Positions 45,193-55,383 of a stretch of DNA of 64,000 bases are shown piece by piece (within the stretch, counting starts at the first letter, position 1; each line of letters begins with the position of its first letter). Location: assembly GCA_000827325.1 (NCBI GenBank), contig KN832909.1, positions 25,242-89,241 of the forward strand, read 5' to 3'. The notes beneath the pieces were generated by a model, which was not told the origin of the DNA, made no database searches, and saw nothing but the letters and a program-made list of their open reading frames with translations. Position numbers and translations under genes: made by a program. This DNA comes from Oidiodendron maius Zn. Its lineage: Eukaryota; Ascomycota; Leotiomycetes; Myxotrichaceae.

Positions 45193-46446
45193 CTATGGTG
45201 CTAACTTTTTGAATTTCTCGTTCTGGATAATCTCAATCCAATATCCATCCGGATCCAAAACAAACGCGATATCTTTCATCCGCCCATCTGTTAGCCACTT
45301 CTGCCACTGGACGTTATTCTTTTCCAAGCGCTCGCATGCGGCCTCCAGGTCATCCACTGAAACGCCTGTACCCATTTACGTTAGACAATACGATATCAGA
45401 GCCCAGATTCATTGACTTACAAGTATGACCAAAACCTTGCGGCTCACTATTTCCGCTGTGATAACTGAAGTTTGGGTCTGCCTCTGTGCCATGATTCCAG
45501 GTCAGTTCCAGTATACCCTCTCTATATGCGGCGGCATTTGACGACGGAGGAATTGTATAACTGATCGGATAGCCGAGGAAGTAGTTGGTGAACTTTGCGG
45601 CGTCGTTGTTAAAAGTGCTAAGAAGTGACATTCCCATAATATCCTTATAGAATGCAAGAGATTTCTCTGCATCCCGGACTCGAATCATGGTGTGATTCTA
45701 GACAAGTCAGCATTGATGGATGCTACAGTATGAAGAGGGTGGGACAGGGGGGTGGCCTCTCATACCATTCTGTAGGAAGTGACATCAGTTTGCTCTATGG
45801 CCGCCGTCTCTTCCAACGGTTTCTGAGCAATAATCTCGACCCTACAAAACATGGACGAGTTAGTACATGTAATTGGCAGGTTTAGGGTTAAAGACTCACC
45901 AATAACCATCCGGGTCGAGAACAAAAGCTATATCACGCATCTGGCCATCGGTAAGATTCTTTTTAAACTGGTATCCTTCTTTTTCGATCCTGGCGCAGGC
46001 GGCTTGAATATTGTCGACCGAGATACACAGATGGCCAAAGCCTCTTCCAGGGTCCGAATTTCCGTTGGCAACTTTGTAGTTAGGGTCACTCTCCGTGCCA
46101 TAGTTGTGGGTCAGCTCAATAATACCCTCGCGGTCTGATCGTAAACTCCGGTGAGATACAGCTGCTGGGGAATCAAACGCCAAAAAGTAGAGATCAAATT
46201 TGGAACTGGGGTTCTTGACAGTGTCTATAAGTTTGAGGCCTAGGAACTGGTAGAACTTCACTGGCATGCCGTGGTCAGCTGCGGTCGTGCTCAACGGACT
46301 TCGGTAAGAACTTACAGGATGCTTCAGGGTTCTTTACTCGGATCCTAGCACATATATCAATTAGCAGTGACATTGAGGGAGCTCGAATTACACGAACGTA
46401 CGTACATAGAGTGATTAAACCTGTACTTGGATAGATTGGTGGCCAT
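45193..46446 (-). CDS. Glyoxalase I (lactoylglutathione lyase), two-domain
   Basis: Cytosolic metalloenzyme converting the hemithioacetal of methylglyoxal and glutathione to S-lactoylglutathione. Six exons by inspection: 46446-46406, 46344-46316, 46260-45900, 45841-45766, 45697-45421 and 45365-45193; five introns of 55-68 nt. The sum is 957 nt, 318 residues, unbroken. Two tandem glyoxalase modules each keep their metal-ligand blocks: NHSM, GIIELTHN, FGHLC and DPDGYWVEII in the first; NHTM, GILELTWN, FGHTC and DPDGYWIEII in the second. This is the duplicated form found in yeast and fungi, about 320 residues. Convergent with GST, suggesting a glutathione detoxification pair. Confidence 0.9.
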
Positions 46447-46569
46447 TTTGACGCCTGATCTGGTAGCCGTTGTTCTTGGAACTCTTTAATGAGATCCTAG
46501 TACGTGCTTGATTGACCTGGGCCAGCATAGTACAATTCGAGCAAACATATATAACTTGAGAAGGAAGCT

Positions 46570-46780
46570 AGTGGCACCATTCAGCATTAGTGGCCGCCAA
46601 AGTCTGCACCATTCGGAACCTATGCGGAACCTATGCGGAACCTATTCAGAATCTAGTCGGAATCTAGTCGGAACCTAGTCGAGCCAGGATAGCGTTAAGA
46701 ATCGAGGAGTGTTGACTCATCGCCCCTGTGGGTAATAATTAGGGTATAGGGGGCTGGAGTTGGTGGTACGAGCAAATAAG
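46570..46780 (-). repeat. R2 dispersed repeat, copy 3 (inverted)
   Basis: Reverse orientation: TTATTTGCTCGTAC at the right, six 11-bp units (GGAACCTATGC/GGAATCTAGTC) at 46615-46680. It lies between the glyoxalase promoter and a LINE. Confidence 0.7.
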
Positions 46781-46788
46781 CGGTTAGA

Positions 46789-48960
46789 CTAATGGCGGCC
46801 TCGTTGATGGCCCTCTTGGCTGTCGTAAGGAGGGTCCGTATTCCTCTGGGCTCGTCTGTTGTCCTGGTCCTGATTCGGGCTCCGGCTTTGGCTCTGGACC
46901 TGACGGCTCTCCTGAGGTACCATCCCCTCTTCGGCTGCTTGTTTGGCTGTTAGGTCTGCTGCTTCATTGCCTGGGACGCCCTTGTGTACGGGTATCCACC
47001 GGAGTTCTACTTCTATTCCTAGGGCAGCTACTTTCCGCAAGAGAAGAAGTAGTTTCCTAAGTATGTACTGCCCTGATGTATTTCCCGGTTTGTGTATGGT
47101 TCTTAAAGTGCTCTGGTTATCGGTGAAAATAGTGGCTTTTCTGTGTTGAGGCTCAGGGCTTGCTTCGAGGATTTGAAGGGCTAGATAGATGCCTTGCAGT
47201 CCTGCTGTATATATGGTGCTTTTTGTGTCGCGTCCTATATAGTATATGCGTCTTTGGAATGTGGGGCTACCTAGGGAGGTTAGTATCAGGATGGTTATTG
47301 CTGCTGCTCCGATATGACCATTGATGCTATTCCTGTCGGTGTATATGCAGTTAGTACTGCCTATCGAACAGATATCCTGATGGCGTGATATAGCCTCCTC
47401 AGGCATGCTGTCAATCGTGACTACCGGCGGCTTCCACTAAGGCGTGATAATATAGGGGTGCTGGCGTTCCAGACTGATATAGCTGATTTTATAATATGCC
47501 TGTAGTATCTTGGTGTAGTGGTATAAAGGGCTTTTCTTAGAATCCTCCTGGTCGGGTTTGATTGATTTATCTTGAACGGAGGCAATATAGGTGCACAGGT
47601 TGTAGTCAGGAATCAAGGTGAAACTCAGTGTTATATTGAGTGATGCAGAGACAACTAAAGTAAGAAGAGATTCAGGAGAACTAGAGCCTTTTATGCTTAA
47701 CACTATACACTCAATTGAGTCACCAAATAGGCTCCCACCTGGTCACCTTATAGGCACCGGTAGGCAGCCTAATAGGCAGATGTGTAGTATGTGTAAATGT
47801 GCCTGAAGCCCTAGGACCTAGTCAATAATTTATATAGTGGTGAAGATGCTATATGTAGGGTGGTGTAGAGACTGGTCTTTTCTATCTGCTGATCTAGGGG
47901 TGAGGTACGCCTCAATCTCTACCATGTTTGCTGTGGTAATGCGGAATGCTCCTATAATGATTTGGGCAGCTTGTCTCTGTATAGGTGCTAGGAGATATAC
48001 TGTCCTGGATTTGATTATGTATGGTTTTCCAAACGGGCGGTGTGGTCTAGTCCTATGCCATGCCGAGTATCCGTATAGTATCTGGGGTATGATCATGGCT
48101 TGATATACCTGTCGGAGGGTGTTGAGATTGGCACCCTATGTCGAGGATGCTAGGGAGGACAGTACAGTGAGCTTCTTGGTAGCCCTCTGCTATATACACT
48201 GTACGTGGTCCTTCTATTCAAGCTTACTATCCATCTGGATACCCAGGTATCTGCAAGAGGAGGTAGATACAATAGTGATCCCAGGGAGTTGCAGAGGGTG
48301 TATTGTGTTGACCTTGGAGTTACTGGCAAAGTGGACTAGAGTATATTTTTGCTGTTGCAAATACCGATCCATGTTTCTGCTCCAGAGACGTCAAGTAGCA
48401 GCAGGCTAGCAACCTGTTTATGCTTCCATGCTTTATGGATCTTTTCAAGTAACAAGTAAATGGCATGTTCTGTAGATGTCATCTTTCGCCCTCTAATATA
48501 TGTTTTTGGAAGGAGGTTGTGATGATCGGCCAGGTATATAAATCTAGTGCTGATGATTGCTTCAAGTGCCTTGCCGATTGTGTTCAGAAGATCAATTGGC
48601 CGATATGACTTGGGTATAGAATAGTCATCCTTTCCAGGTTTTCTGAGCACGACTATAATCGATTGGCGGAAGTGTTATGGGAAGTACCCGAGGTTCAAGC
48701 TTGTATTAAATAACCAGTTGAGTATTAGCAGTATCAAGTCCAGCCCTTTTTGGAGAATACCGTTCGTGATCCCATCAGTGCTAGGCGCTTTATTAGGTGC
48801 TGCCTTTCGGCATTTGAAGAGAACTCCAGGTGGGCTTTTGATAATAATCCGCTTTCTGGCAAGGACTTGGGGATCGAGAAGGATTTGGTTGGGACTAAGG
48901 CTTGTTTGGAGAGTCTTAAGGATCAATTATTGTGAGTGGACGGACTTAAAACAGATGACC
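46789..48960 (-). mobile_element. LINE remnant with RT and RNase H
   Basis: Minus-strand non-LTR retrotransposon, deleted and interrupted. 48926-48336 keeps the start of reverse transcriptase (APSTDGITNGILQKG, RKPGKDDYSIPKSYRPIDL). The polymerase core with the F-x-D-D motif is missing between SLLLLDVSGA and ETWIGICNSK. The thumb region follows (about 48350-47830) and, after an R1 insertion, RNase H (47406-46789). RNase H shows YTDRNSI, FTDNQ and GNEAAD, but the catalytic Glu of A-E-L-Q-G-I is Gly. It belongs with Tad/I-like fungal LINEs. Inactive. Confidence 0.75.
47592..47836 (-). repeat. R1 repeat copy inside the LINE
   Basis: Nearly the same sequence as 37290-37541 in the opposite orientation, starting TGCACAGGTTGTAGTCAGG. 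It separates the RT thumb and RNase H parts of the LINE, so it inserted after that element. Confidence 0.7.
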
Positions 48961-49229
48961 GGATAATATATACGTGAAATAAAACCTCATTAACCTTTTA
49001 ACACGGCAATAAAAGAATAAATTAGAAGCTTTTACTTATAAGTGGCCGGAATGAAGGAAGACTTTGCCATTTGTTTTAGCGGACCTTCCAATGCCTGTAA
49101 TTTTCTTCATGAAAACCATTATTCGTACTAGAATCCCGAAATCCCGAGCTGATAAGTCAGCAGGTAATTAAGAATCATACAAGAAACAATTCAATATACC
49201 ATCCACAGCGTCAAAGAATACATTTCCTT
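48961..49229. other. No gene seen
   Basis: A+T-rich spacer; may contain the promoter of the small two-exon gene that follows. Confidence 0.3.
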
Positions 49230-49651
49230 ATGGCTCTCGTCTCTCCCTACAGCCAATCAATTCAACAAGGTCGCACTTGCCCACGCAATTACACCCGTTC
49301 CGATGGAACTTTTGAAAGAATCGACACCGATGAGACGGCATTCAGCACATTGCTGCACAACATCGTCTACTTCTCATCCAGGTCAGTGTTAGCAGTAGTA
49401 CACACTGTGATCTTAGTGCACTTCTTATACTTGAAGTATACACTGAATTGAGCCATACTAACAATAGTGAGCTAGCAGGAATCGCCTCAACACAGGACAC
49501 ATGCAGCCAAGAAGTGCCAGGTAGGGGAGGATATGCCAGCTTTAAAATCGATGACAGTGCCGGAAACCCTTGTTTATTGTTAATAGTGCATATTATCCTC
49601 TTTACGACGTCTTGCTCAGTCACAGGCATCTGCCAGCTGCCGCAACAGTAA
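49230..49651 (+). CDS. Small hypothetical protein, two exons
   Basis: I do not recognise the family. Exons 49230-49381 and 49468-49651 join in frame over an 86-nt intron with a textbook branch site and acceptor (TACTAACAATAG), giving 111 residues. The N-terminal half is polar (NYTRSDGTFERIDTDETAF). The C-terminal half has four Cys and a hydrophobic stretch (CLLLIVHIILF). The good intron is the main support. The last exon could instead be mis-joined, since the hydrophobic part may be read-through of a further intron. Confidence 0.35.
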
Positions 49652-50501
49652 TACAAGGTGGAGTAGTGATAACGTCGGACAGAGAGAATGGGATGAGAGA
49701 ATGCCCGAAGAGGGTAATATGTATACCAAATATCACTGTATAGGATGAGGGTAACTTTGATACTGAGCACCCATGTGTCAGGAACCTGAGAGGGGCCATT
49801 AACTCAAACGCTTACAAGGCTCTTAGTGTAGCCCAATATGGTTTAAGTCTATGTTCTGCATATTTTTAAACAGCGGTGTGTCGCCAGCGATCTCGGATTG
49901 TTCTCCGTCGAGCTGCGCAAGAGCATGCGGCCAATTTAGGGAACAGTTATAGTTGCATCTGCAAGGGTTCACACACAGTATGGAGCTCCGCCTGCACAGC
50001 AAGACAGAAAATCTAAGCTGGAAAGGAATAACTATTGGCCAATAGCTCCTGGGAACACAACCTCAGCAATCCGCATCGGTAATTGTTTGTATCACTCCGG
50101 TGATACTGCATATGCAATATGGGGTCAAAAAGGTTGGTTGAATTAGTTGTTACTGTTCTAAAGGTAATTTCCACAGCATATTGTGGCGTGAGACAGTCTC
50201 CCATCGAAGAATATCCGCTGCAATTTATTCGCAATTTGGGTAAACCCTCAAGTATCAAGCAGCCTTATTAGCCATTTCTATATATAGATCCTGCTGAAAT
50301 AGACGGATAGAAAAGGCTCAAAGTCGTATATTTGGAACCTTTCCCTAATCTCAGTGTAACACCATACAGCACAGTATATTCTACCAAAACCCAGGCAAAA
50401 GCCTCTCCTGATTTATCCACTTGAAAAGTGTGTGTATAGACATCAGTCAAGTCCTCGTATAGTGACGTCTATGCAGTGGGAGCATTGGAGTGGTTGATAG
50501 G
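49652..50501. other. No recognisable gene
   Basis: Minus-strand open frames at 50450-50268 and 50258-50013 have no motif I know. They lie directly downstream of the small membrane-protein gene and may be its 3' flank. Confidence 0.35.
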
Positions 50502-50634
50502 TTAGAGACTCGCTAGTTGAGACGTGTCCTTGCCAAACATACGCATGATTCGGTGTTTGTTGGAGATGCCAATGGCGACAGCGATGATGAGGACAACGAC
50601 GGCGGTACCGATGCCAATTGCGATTGAGCTCATT
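50502..50634 (-). CDS. Single-span membrane micropeptide, 43 aa
   Basis: Minus-strand ORF from the ATG at 50634 to the stop at 50502. One strong transmembrane helix (IAIGIGTAVVVLIIAVAIGI) is followed by a basic tail (SNKHRIMRMFGKD), a plausible N-out/C-in orientation. A TATATAAAGG box lies about 140 bp upstream, with a C/T-rich leader between. A longer in-frame start at 50696 exists, but its added residues read like translated leader. There is no family I recognise. Support is the promoter-like context and clean composition. Confidence 0.45.
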
Positions 50635-50772
50635 CTTATGGTAGAGGAGATGAGGATACGGTATCTATTGAAGAGTATTGATGAAGTGAGAATCAAGAGG
50701 TCTGGCTTTTAAAGTAAGGCAATGTGCGACAGGTGATCCAACTGAGAAAAGTTGGGCTGAGGAATACACTCC

Positions 50773-50781
50773 TTTATATAG
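50773..50781 (-). promoter_or_regulatory. TATA box of the micropeptide gene
   Basis: TATATAAAG on the minus strand, followed by about 90 bp of pyrimidine-rich leader with TCTCACTTCATCAATACTC before the start codon. Confidence 0.45.
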
Positions 50782-51000
50782 TTGACGGCTGGAAAGGTTG
50801 GTCAAATTTAAACGAGCATGTAAGCCACTTAAGCCCTAATAGAAGGGCATTGATCTGCGGCCTCCATGATAATGGAATCGTGGCTTGTCTCTGAGGAGAA
50901 AACCTAGGGTAGCATCGATTATTTGTTACCTTGGTTTTTCTAGACTAGGTCTAGTGTCATTATCTAATAAACTTTGCTAACGTGGGTGACTGCGAGTCTG
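50782..51000. other. No gene seen
   Basis: Spacer between divergent promoters of the micropeptide and the first RTA1 gene. Confidence 0.3.
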
Positions 51001-51080
51001 TCGTACAAATACAGCCAATGGTTTCCACATCCGAATTTTTCGCGCTTCTCGTATCGACATGCACAGCCCCGCTATCAAAC
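51001..51080 (+). promoter_or_regulatory. Upstream block shared by both RTA1 genes
   Basis: ATACAGCCAATGG, TCCGAATTTTTCGCGCTTCTC and TCGACATGCACAGCC occur here. They recur in the same order at 55090-55178 upstream of the second RTA1 gene. They are probably inherited promoter sequence from the gene duplication. Confidence 0.5.
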
Positions 51081-51405
51081 GTGTATTAAGGGCAAATTAT
51101 ACTAAAATATTGATTCCCCAGCTCTGTGATAAATAGGAACTGCCAATCGAGAAGGCTATCGGTTCAGACAGCTACTGGTATTCCGGCACGGTCAGGATTT
51201 GTGATCCGAGGGTACGAGATTGGGCAGTCCGAATTCAAGCTTCCGAAGTAAGTAGGTGTCTAGTTTGGAAACACATATCAAAGACGTTTTCAAATGTTCC
51301 GGCCAGCTGAAAGACACTTTCTGCAAAAATACCTGGCTAATTTTCTCTCTTGGAACAGCTGTCAGATGATTTTGCATCATTTAGTTTTACAAATATCATC
51401 TTAAT

Positions 51406-52250
51406 ATGTCCGCAGCTATATTATTTGTTCTATGCTTCATGGCCTCGACATTCTTACATCTCTTTCAAATGTTCAAAAAGCAGACATGGTTCCTTGTACC
51501 GGTAGTCATGGGAGGTTTCTGTGCGTTGTTATCCTTCTCAATCAAGCCATTGCACGCCATTGCACGCCATTGCAGATATACTGGCATCTCAAGTATGTTA
51601 ACTTGCTGATCTGTAACATAGTTGAATGGATTGGCTATATCGGTCGAGCTCTGTCCTCCAACGATCAATGGGCACTTGGACCTTACCTTGTGCAAACCAT
51701 TGCCCTCCGCATTGCACCTGCCCTTTTTTCCGCCTCGATGTATGTGGTTTTGAGTCGTATAATGGCACTTGTGGGCGGGGGAACCTGCTCAATTATCTCG
51801 AAAAGATGGCTTACAAGGGTCCTTGTCTGCGGCGATATTTTATCACTCGTACTTCAATCTACCGGCGTGGGAATAATGGCTGGCGGATCGCTCTCTAGCA
51901 TATATCTCGGTGAATGCTTAATAGTTATCGGCATGTTCGTTCAAATCGTATTCCTCAATCTTTTCCTCTTCGTAACGCTCGCATTTCACAAACACATTCG
52001 CAGATCTCTCACGATGATATCTACATACGACTCTCCTATAGGATGCATTTTGCAGAGGGATATTTTTACATTATACATGGCAGCAGCATTTATTATGGTG
52101 CGGTCTATCTTCCGAGTTGTCGAGCGTTTTACGGCTAATACTGGGTTTCATCTTCGACATGAAATATTTTCGTATATCTTTGATGCTACTCTAATGCTAA
52201 GTGTGATGGTGCTCTTCAATATCAATCATCCGGGGAACTTACGAGTATGA
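51406..52250 (+). CDS. RTA1-family membrane protein, N terminus doubtful
   Basis: Seven-span lipid-translocating-exporter-like protein of the RTA1 family (fungal membrane proteins linked to toxicant resistance and sphingoid base handling). Exons 51406-51514 and 51622-52250 with a 107-nt intron give 245 residues: TFLHLFQMFKKQTWFLVPVV, then VEWIGYIGRALSS, WALGPYLVQTIALRIAPALF and RSIFRVVER. Compared with the paralogue at 55384, about 14 N-terminal residues are missing. Upstream codons reading FYKYHLN match them, but a stop precedes; the likely original ATG at 51366 is out of frame by one base. It could be a recently damaged gene using an internal Met. Confidence 0.7.
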
Positions 52251-52836
52251 AGAGAAGATATAGAAATCGGGTACTCGATGGAGTGTGTTCTGTTGTTGGA
52301 GGACGATTGAGACATTGGGTTTCAAGGCGCATTTCTTGACGAATATATTAATTCTTTGTTTTTAGAGAGCGGAGTTTCCTAGGAGGATTCGTCCTAGCCC
52401 AATTAGCTCTGAAATCGGCGCTCTCTTAAAGCACCCGTGGTTATCAGCACGTCAGAAATCCGACCACCCCCTCCTTCTATAGTGGTACAAGGCCAATATA
52501 TAATGACGGATTGGGTTGCCCCTGAAATGGACCCTGATATCTATATTGAGACGCCTGAAAAGACTCTACTACCAATGAAATTCCAGTCAAGTGGCTACAT
52601 CACTCTATCAAGCACTCTGATACGGGCCCAACTAGCTTCTTTTAATGGATAGTGGGCCCACAGTAGATGTCCGTACTTTAACATAAATATGAGTGCAGGA
52701 GGTGTAAGAATCTTTCCGAATATGAAGAGTTCTAAATCTACTGTGGCTCTCCAAATTCAATGCCGGAGTAGACAGGTGACCAAGATTACTTTCCAAACAC
52801 AGTCAAGCACCCTAGTTTGAATGTACATACATGACT
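52251..52836. other. No recognisable gene
   Basis: Between convergent RTA1 and GH79 genes. One plus-strand frame (52437-52652) is open but has no known domain. Confidence 0.4.
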
Positions 52837-54676
52837 TTACACACACAGCTCTATGAGCAATGCCTCAGAGGCTGCCAGATTGAAGGAGGCAGTTCCGTCC
52901 ACCACCTTCGTAGCCTCAATAATTTTATGTCCAGCTATAGCGCAATTCTCATTGACAAAGTATTGGCCCCCAAAGGCCGGTAACCGGCCTTCATCCACCC
53001 TTGCCAAAGCACTTTCAGCAGTAAACCTCCTCGCTATCACTTCTTTCCCCTCCAAACCTGTAAGGACAAAATCTGAGCTGGGCCGAGATACATTTCCCGT
53101 ATAATAGTCCGAATTGATCAACACAATTTTAACAGGCCTTCTTGAAGCATCATATACCACATACCCACCATAATTAGATGTTCCATCGTCTAGTGCCGAG
53201 ATATACGCACCTCCGGACATTGCAGCCGTGGCTACATATGCGCCATAAAACGGTGCATTGACGTTCCCACGATCCCACCAGGAGTAATAGCAAATTCCAA
53301 TTGTGCATTGGTGGAAGTAGTTGCGTTTGATGCCGACACTTGCTGACCTCAGTGCGTAGTCTAAAAGCCAGATAGCACTTCCAAAGCATGGAGAGGTGAG
53401 ATTAGAACCCCCTCCTGAAACTGTGAAGTTGTCAGACAATTTTTCCGTCCAGAATCCAGCCCGGGGTTTACGCCGACTTGTATATTGCTCACCTGAATTT
53501 GTCTCTCCAAAAACGTATTCCCACCCCATCCTCCTTGCAATAGCCACATCTTCCTCAAATGTCCTAACATTATTCACGATATCCCGGTGACTCATCAGAC
53601 TAGGCAAATCTACGATAAAATATGTGCTCTGGGGATAATTGTGATGGGAAAAGTCCTTGATGTATGGAAAAGCTGTGGAATTTTCGTTTTGAATAAGCTC
53701 CGCAGCACTGAAATTCACCGGTGAGCCATAGAAATTGCCTGCTTGGATTATCCTTTTCTGGCGGAAAGTGAAAGAAGACCCAACGGCGATTTGCCAGGAG
53801 GCTTCGGAAGCGGCCTCGACCACAGGCGTCCACGTTGCTGGATTGGGAGCGATGGCAAAACCGGTGTAAGGGTAGACTTTTGGTATTTAGTATGTAAGCC
53901 GGGCTCTGAGCGAGGGAGGAATTGGTTCGGAGCTTACTATCCTGTGATGCCAAGTTAGAAAGTCAAATTTTAATGTTAGGCAATTCTTATGGAAAGCTTA
54001 ACATTGAGTGACTTACAGGTTCGTTGCCGAGCTCAATGGCATAAAGATTTCCCATCCCATTCACAACGGCTATAGCAGCGTCAATAGTATTGCTTATATT
54101 ATCTCCTCCTCTATTTAACCCTGAATTCCATTAGAAGACAAGACTATATTCAGAGAATAGACATTACCCAACCCATCACCACAGTTCCTGGATATTTGCT
54201 TGCAAGTTCAATGAACGAGGGACCAAATGTGAAGTTTGACGGGCCAGAAAAGGTGTTTTCGTCTCCAGGGTAGAGGACATATTCAGAGAGTGAGGGGACG
54301 TACGTCGCCCGATCTCTACAATGGATGTTAGATCTGAGCCGTGACGTACCAGATGAGAATTGAACAACTCACTCAGATGTCCCACCAATTCTAATTCGAG
54401 GCCATACTCCTGTGAGACGCTGCAGTTGGGCGGAACAACCCCACGTGTGGCTCACATTGGTAAAATAAGACGGGAATTGGAAGAACTCATATCTGAGTCC
54501 GGTCAAGGCTAAACCTCTATTTTATGTTGAGAAATTTGAAGATAGACATACGATAGAGCGACTGGAGCAGCATCCAGGGTTTCAGAGCCCGGTGTAGGCT
54601 CTGACGGAACAGTAAATACCATGGTACTTGCGGAGGCTAGCGCTAGGATGGACAAGTGAATCACAACCGTAGACAT
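52837..54676 (-). CDS. Secreted GH79 beta-glucuronidase-like glycoside hydrolase
   Basis: Extracellular retaining glycosidase of family GH79 (beta-glucuronidase and related), 511 residues. Exons: 54676-54552, 54492-54373, 54315-54173, 54120-54017, a 4-nt exon 53941-53938, and 53876-52837; introns are 59, 57, 52, 75 and 61 nt. The total of 1536 nt is in frame only with the 4-nt exon. A signal peptide (VIHLSILALASASTMVF) starts the protein. GTSEDRATYVPS and LYAIELGNEP hold the general acid/base Glu; VFGETNSGEQY holds the nucleophile Glu. The C-terminal beta domain (NYGGYVVYDAS, IVLINSDYY) is complete. It is flanked by two RTA1 genes. Substrate not determinable. Confidence 0.85.
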
Positions 54677-55089
54677 GATTAGCAGGTATTATTTTGCCCT
54701 TTGAGACTGATTCAAGACAAAGCTCGCAGGTAAAGGAAACCAGCAGCCCACCATTTTATGGTTTGAGTAGTTTGCGAAGATAATTGATAGTCGGCCCGAG
54801 AGTATTACAAGAGATGACTGATTTAGCTCAATTTATTAGCGGGAAATAATGTCTTAACCAGTAAGAAATGGTTCCTTCCGAGTGCTTAGAGTCTCTTTTG
54901 GGCACTCGTCTTCATCGTGACCCGCAATTGGTATTCCAATGACGTCTCGACCCGAGATTCTCGCATGTCCCGTTGCCGCTAATTCCCTTTAAGTTTTGAT
55001 ACATAACCCAAATTTGCCAGACCCGTAAAAGAGGATCTAATACGCTATTTTTCGTACTAAGCCACAGCACATCGCAATGCCTGTTTCTA
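54677..55089. other. Intergenic, divergent promoter region
   Basis: Lies between divergent GH79 and RTA1 genes. Contains a second CGAGATTCTCG palindrome (54953-54963) like the one at 38553. No open frame of note. Confidence 0.4.
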
Positions 55090-55178
55090 AAGTGGGTCTG
55101 CGGCTAGAAATATAGCCACCAGCTTCCGCTTCCGAATTGTTCGCATCTCTCTCATGAGTCGACTTGCACAGCCTGGTT
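55090..55178 (+). promoter_or_regulatory. Upstream block shared by both RTA1 genes (second copy)
   Basis: ATATAGCCACCAGCTTCC, TCCGAATTGTTCGC and TCGACTTGCACAGCC, collinear with 51001-51080. Confidence 0.5.
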
Positions 55179-55383
55179 ACCAAAGAAGGCGACTGCTATT
55201 TTATCTCTCTTTGTAGGATATATGACATTTGCTTTCTTCTGTCGAACTTCTCTTTCAATTTAAGTCTACCCAAACCTCTTCCACGACACAAGCTCCTTAT
55301 TTGCGTTCTAACAACCAGCAACCCAAGCAGCCTATGGGAACCTTCAACCAAGTACAATTCGGAAGAACCTGAAATAACCAGCC

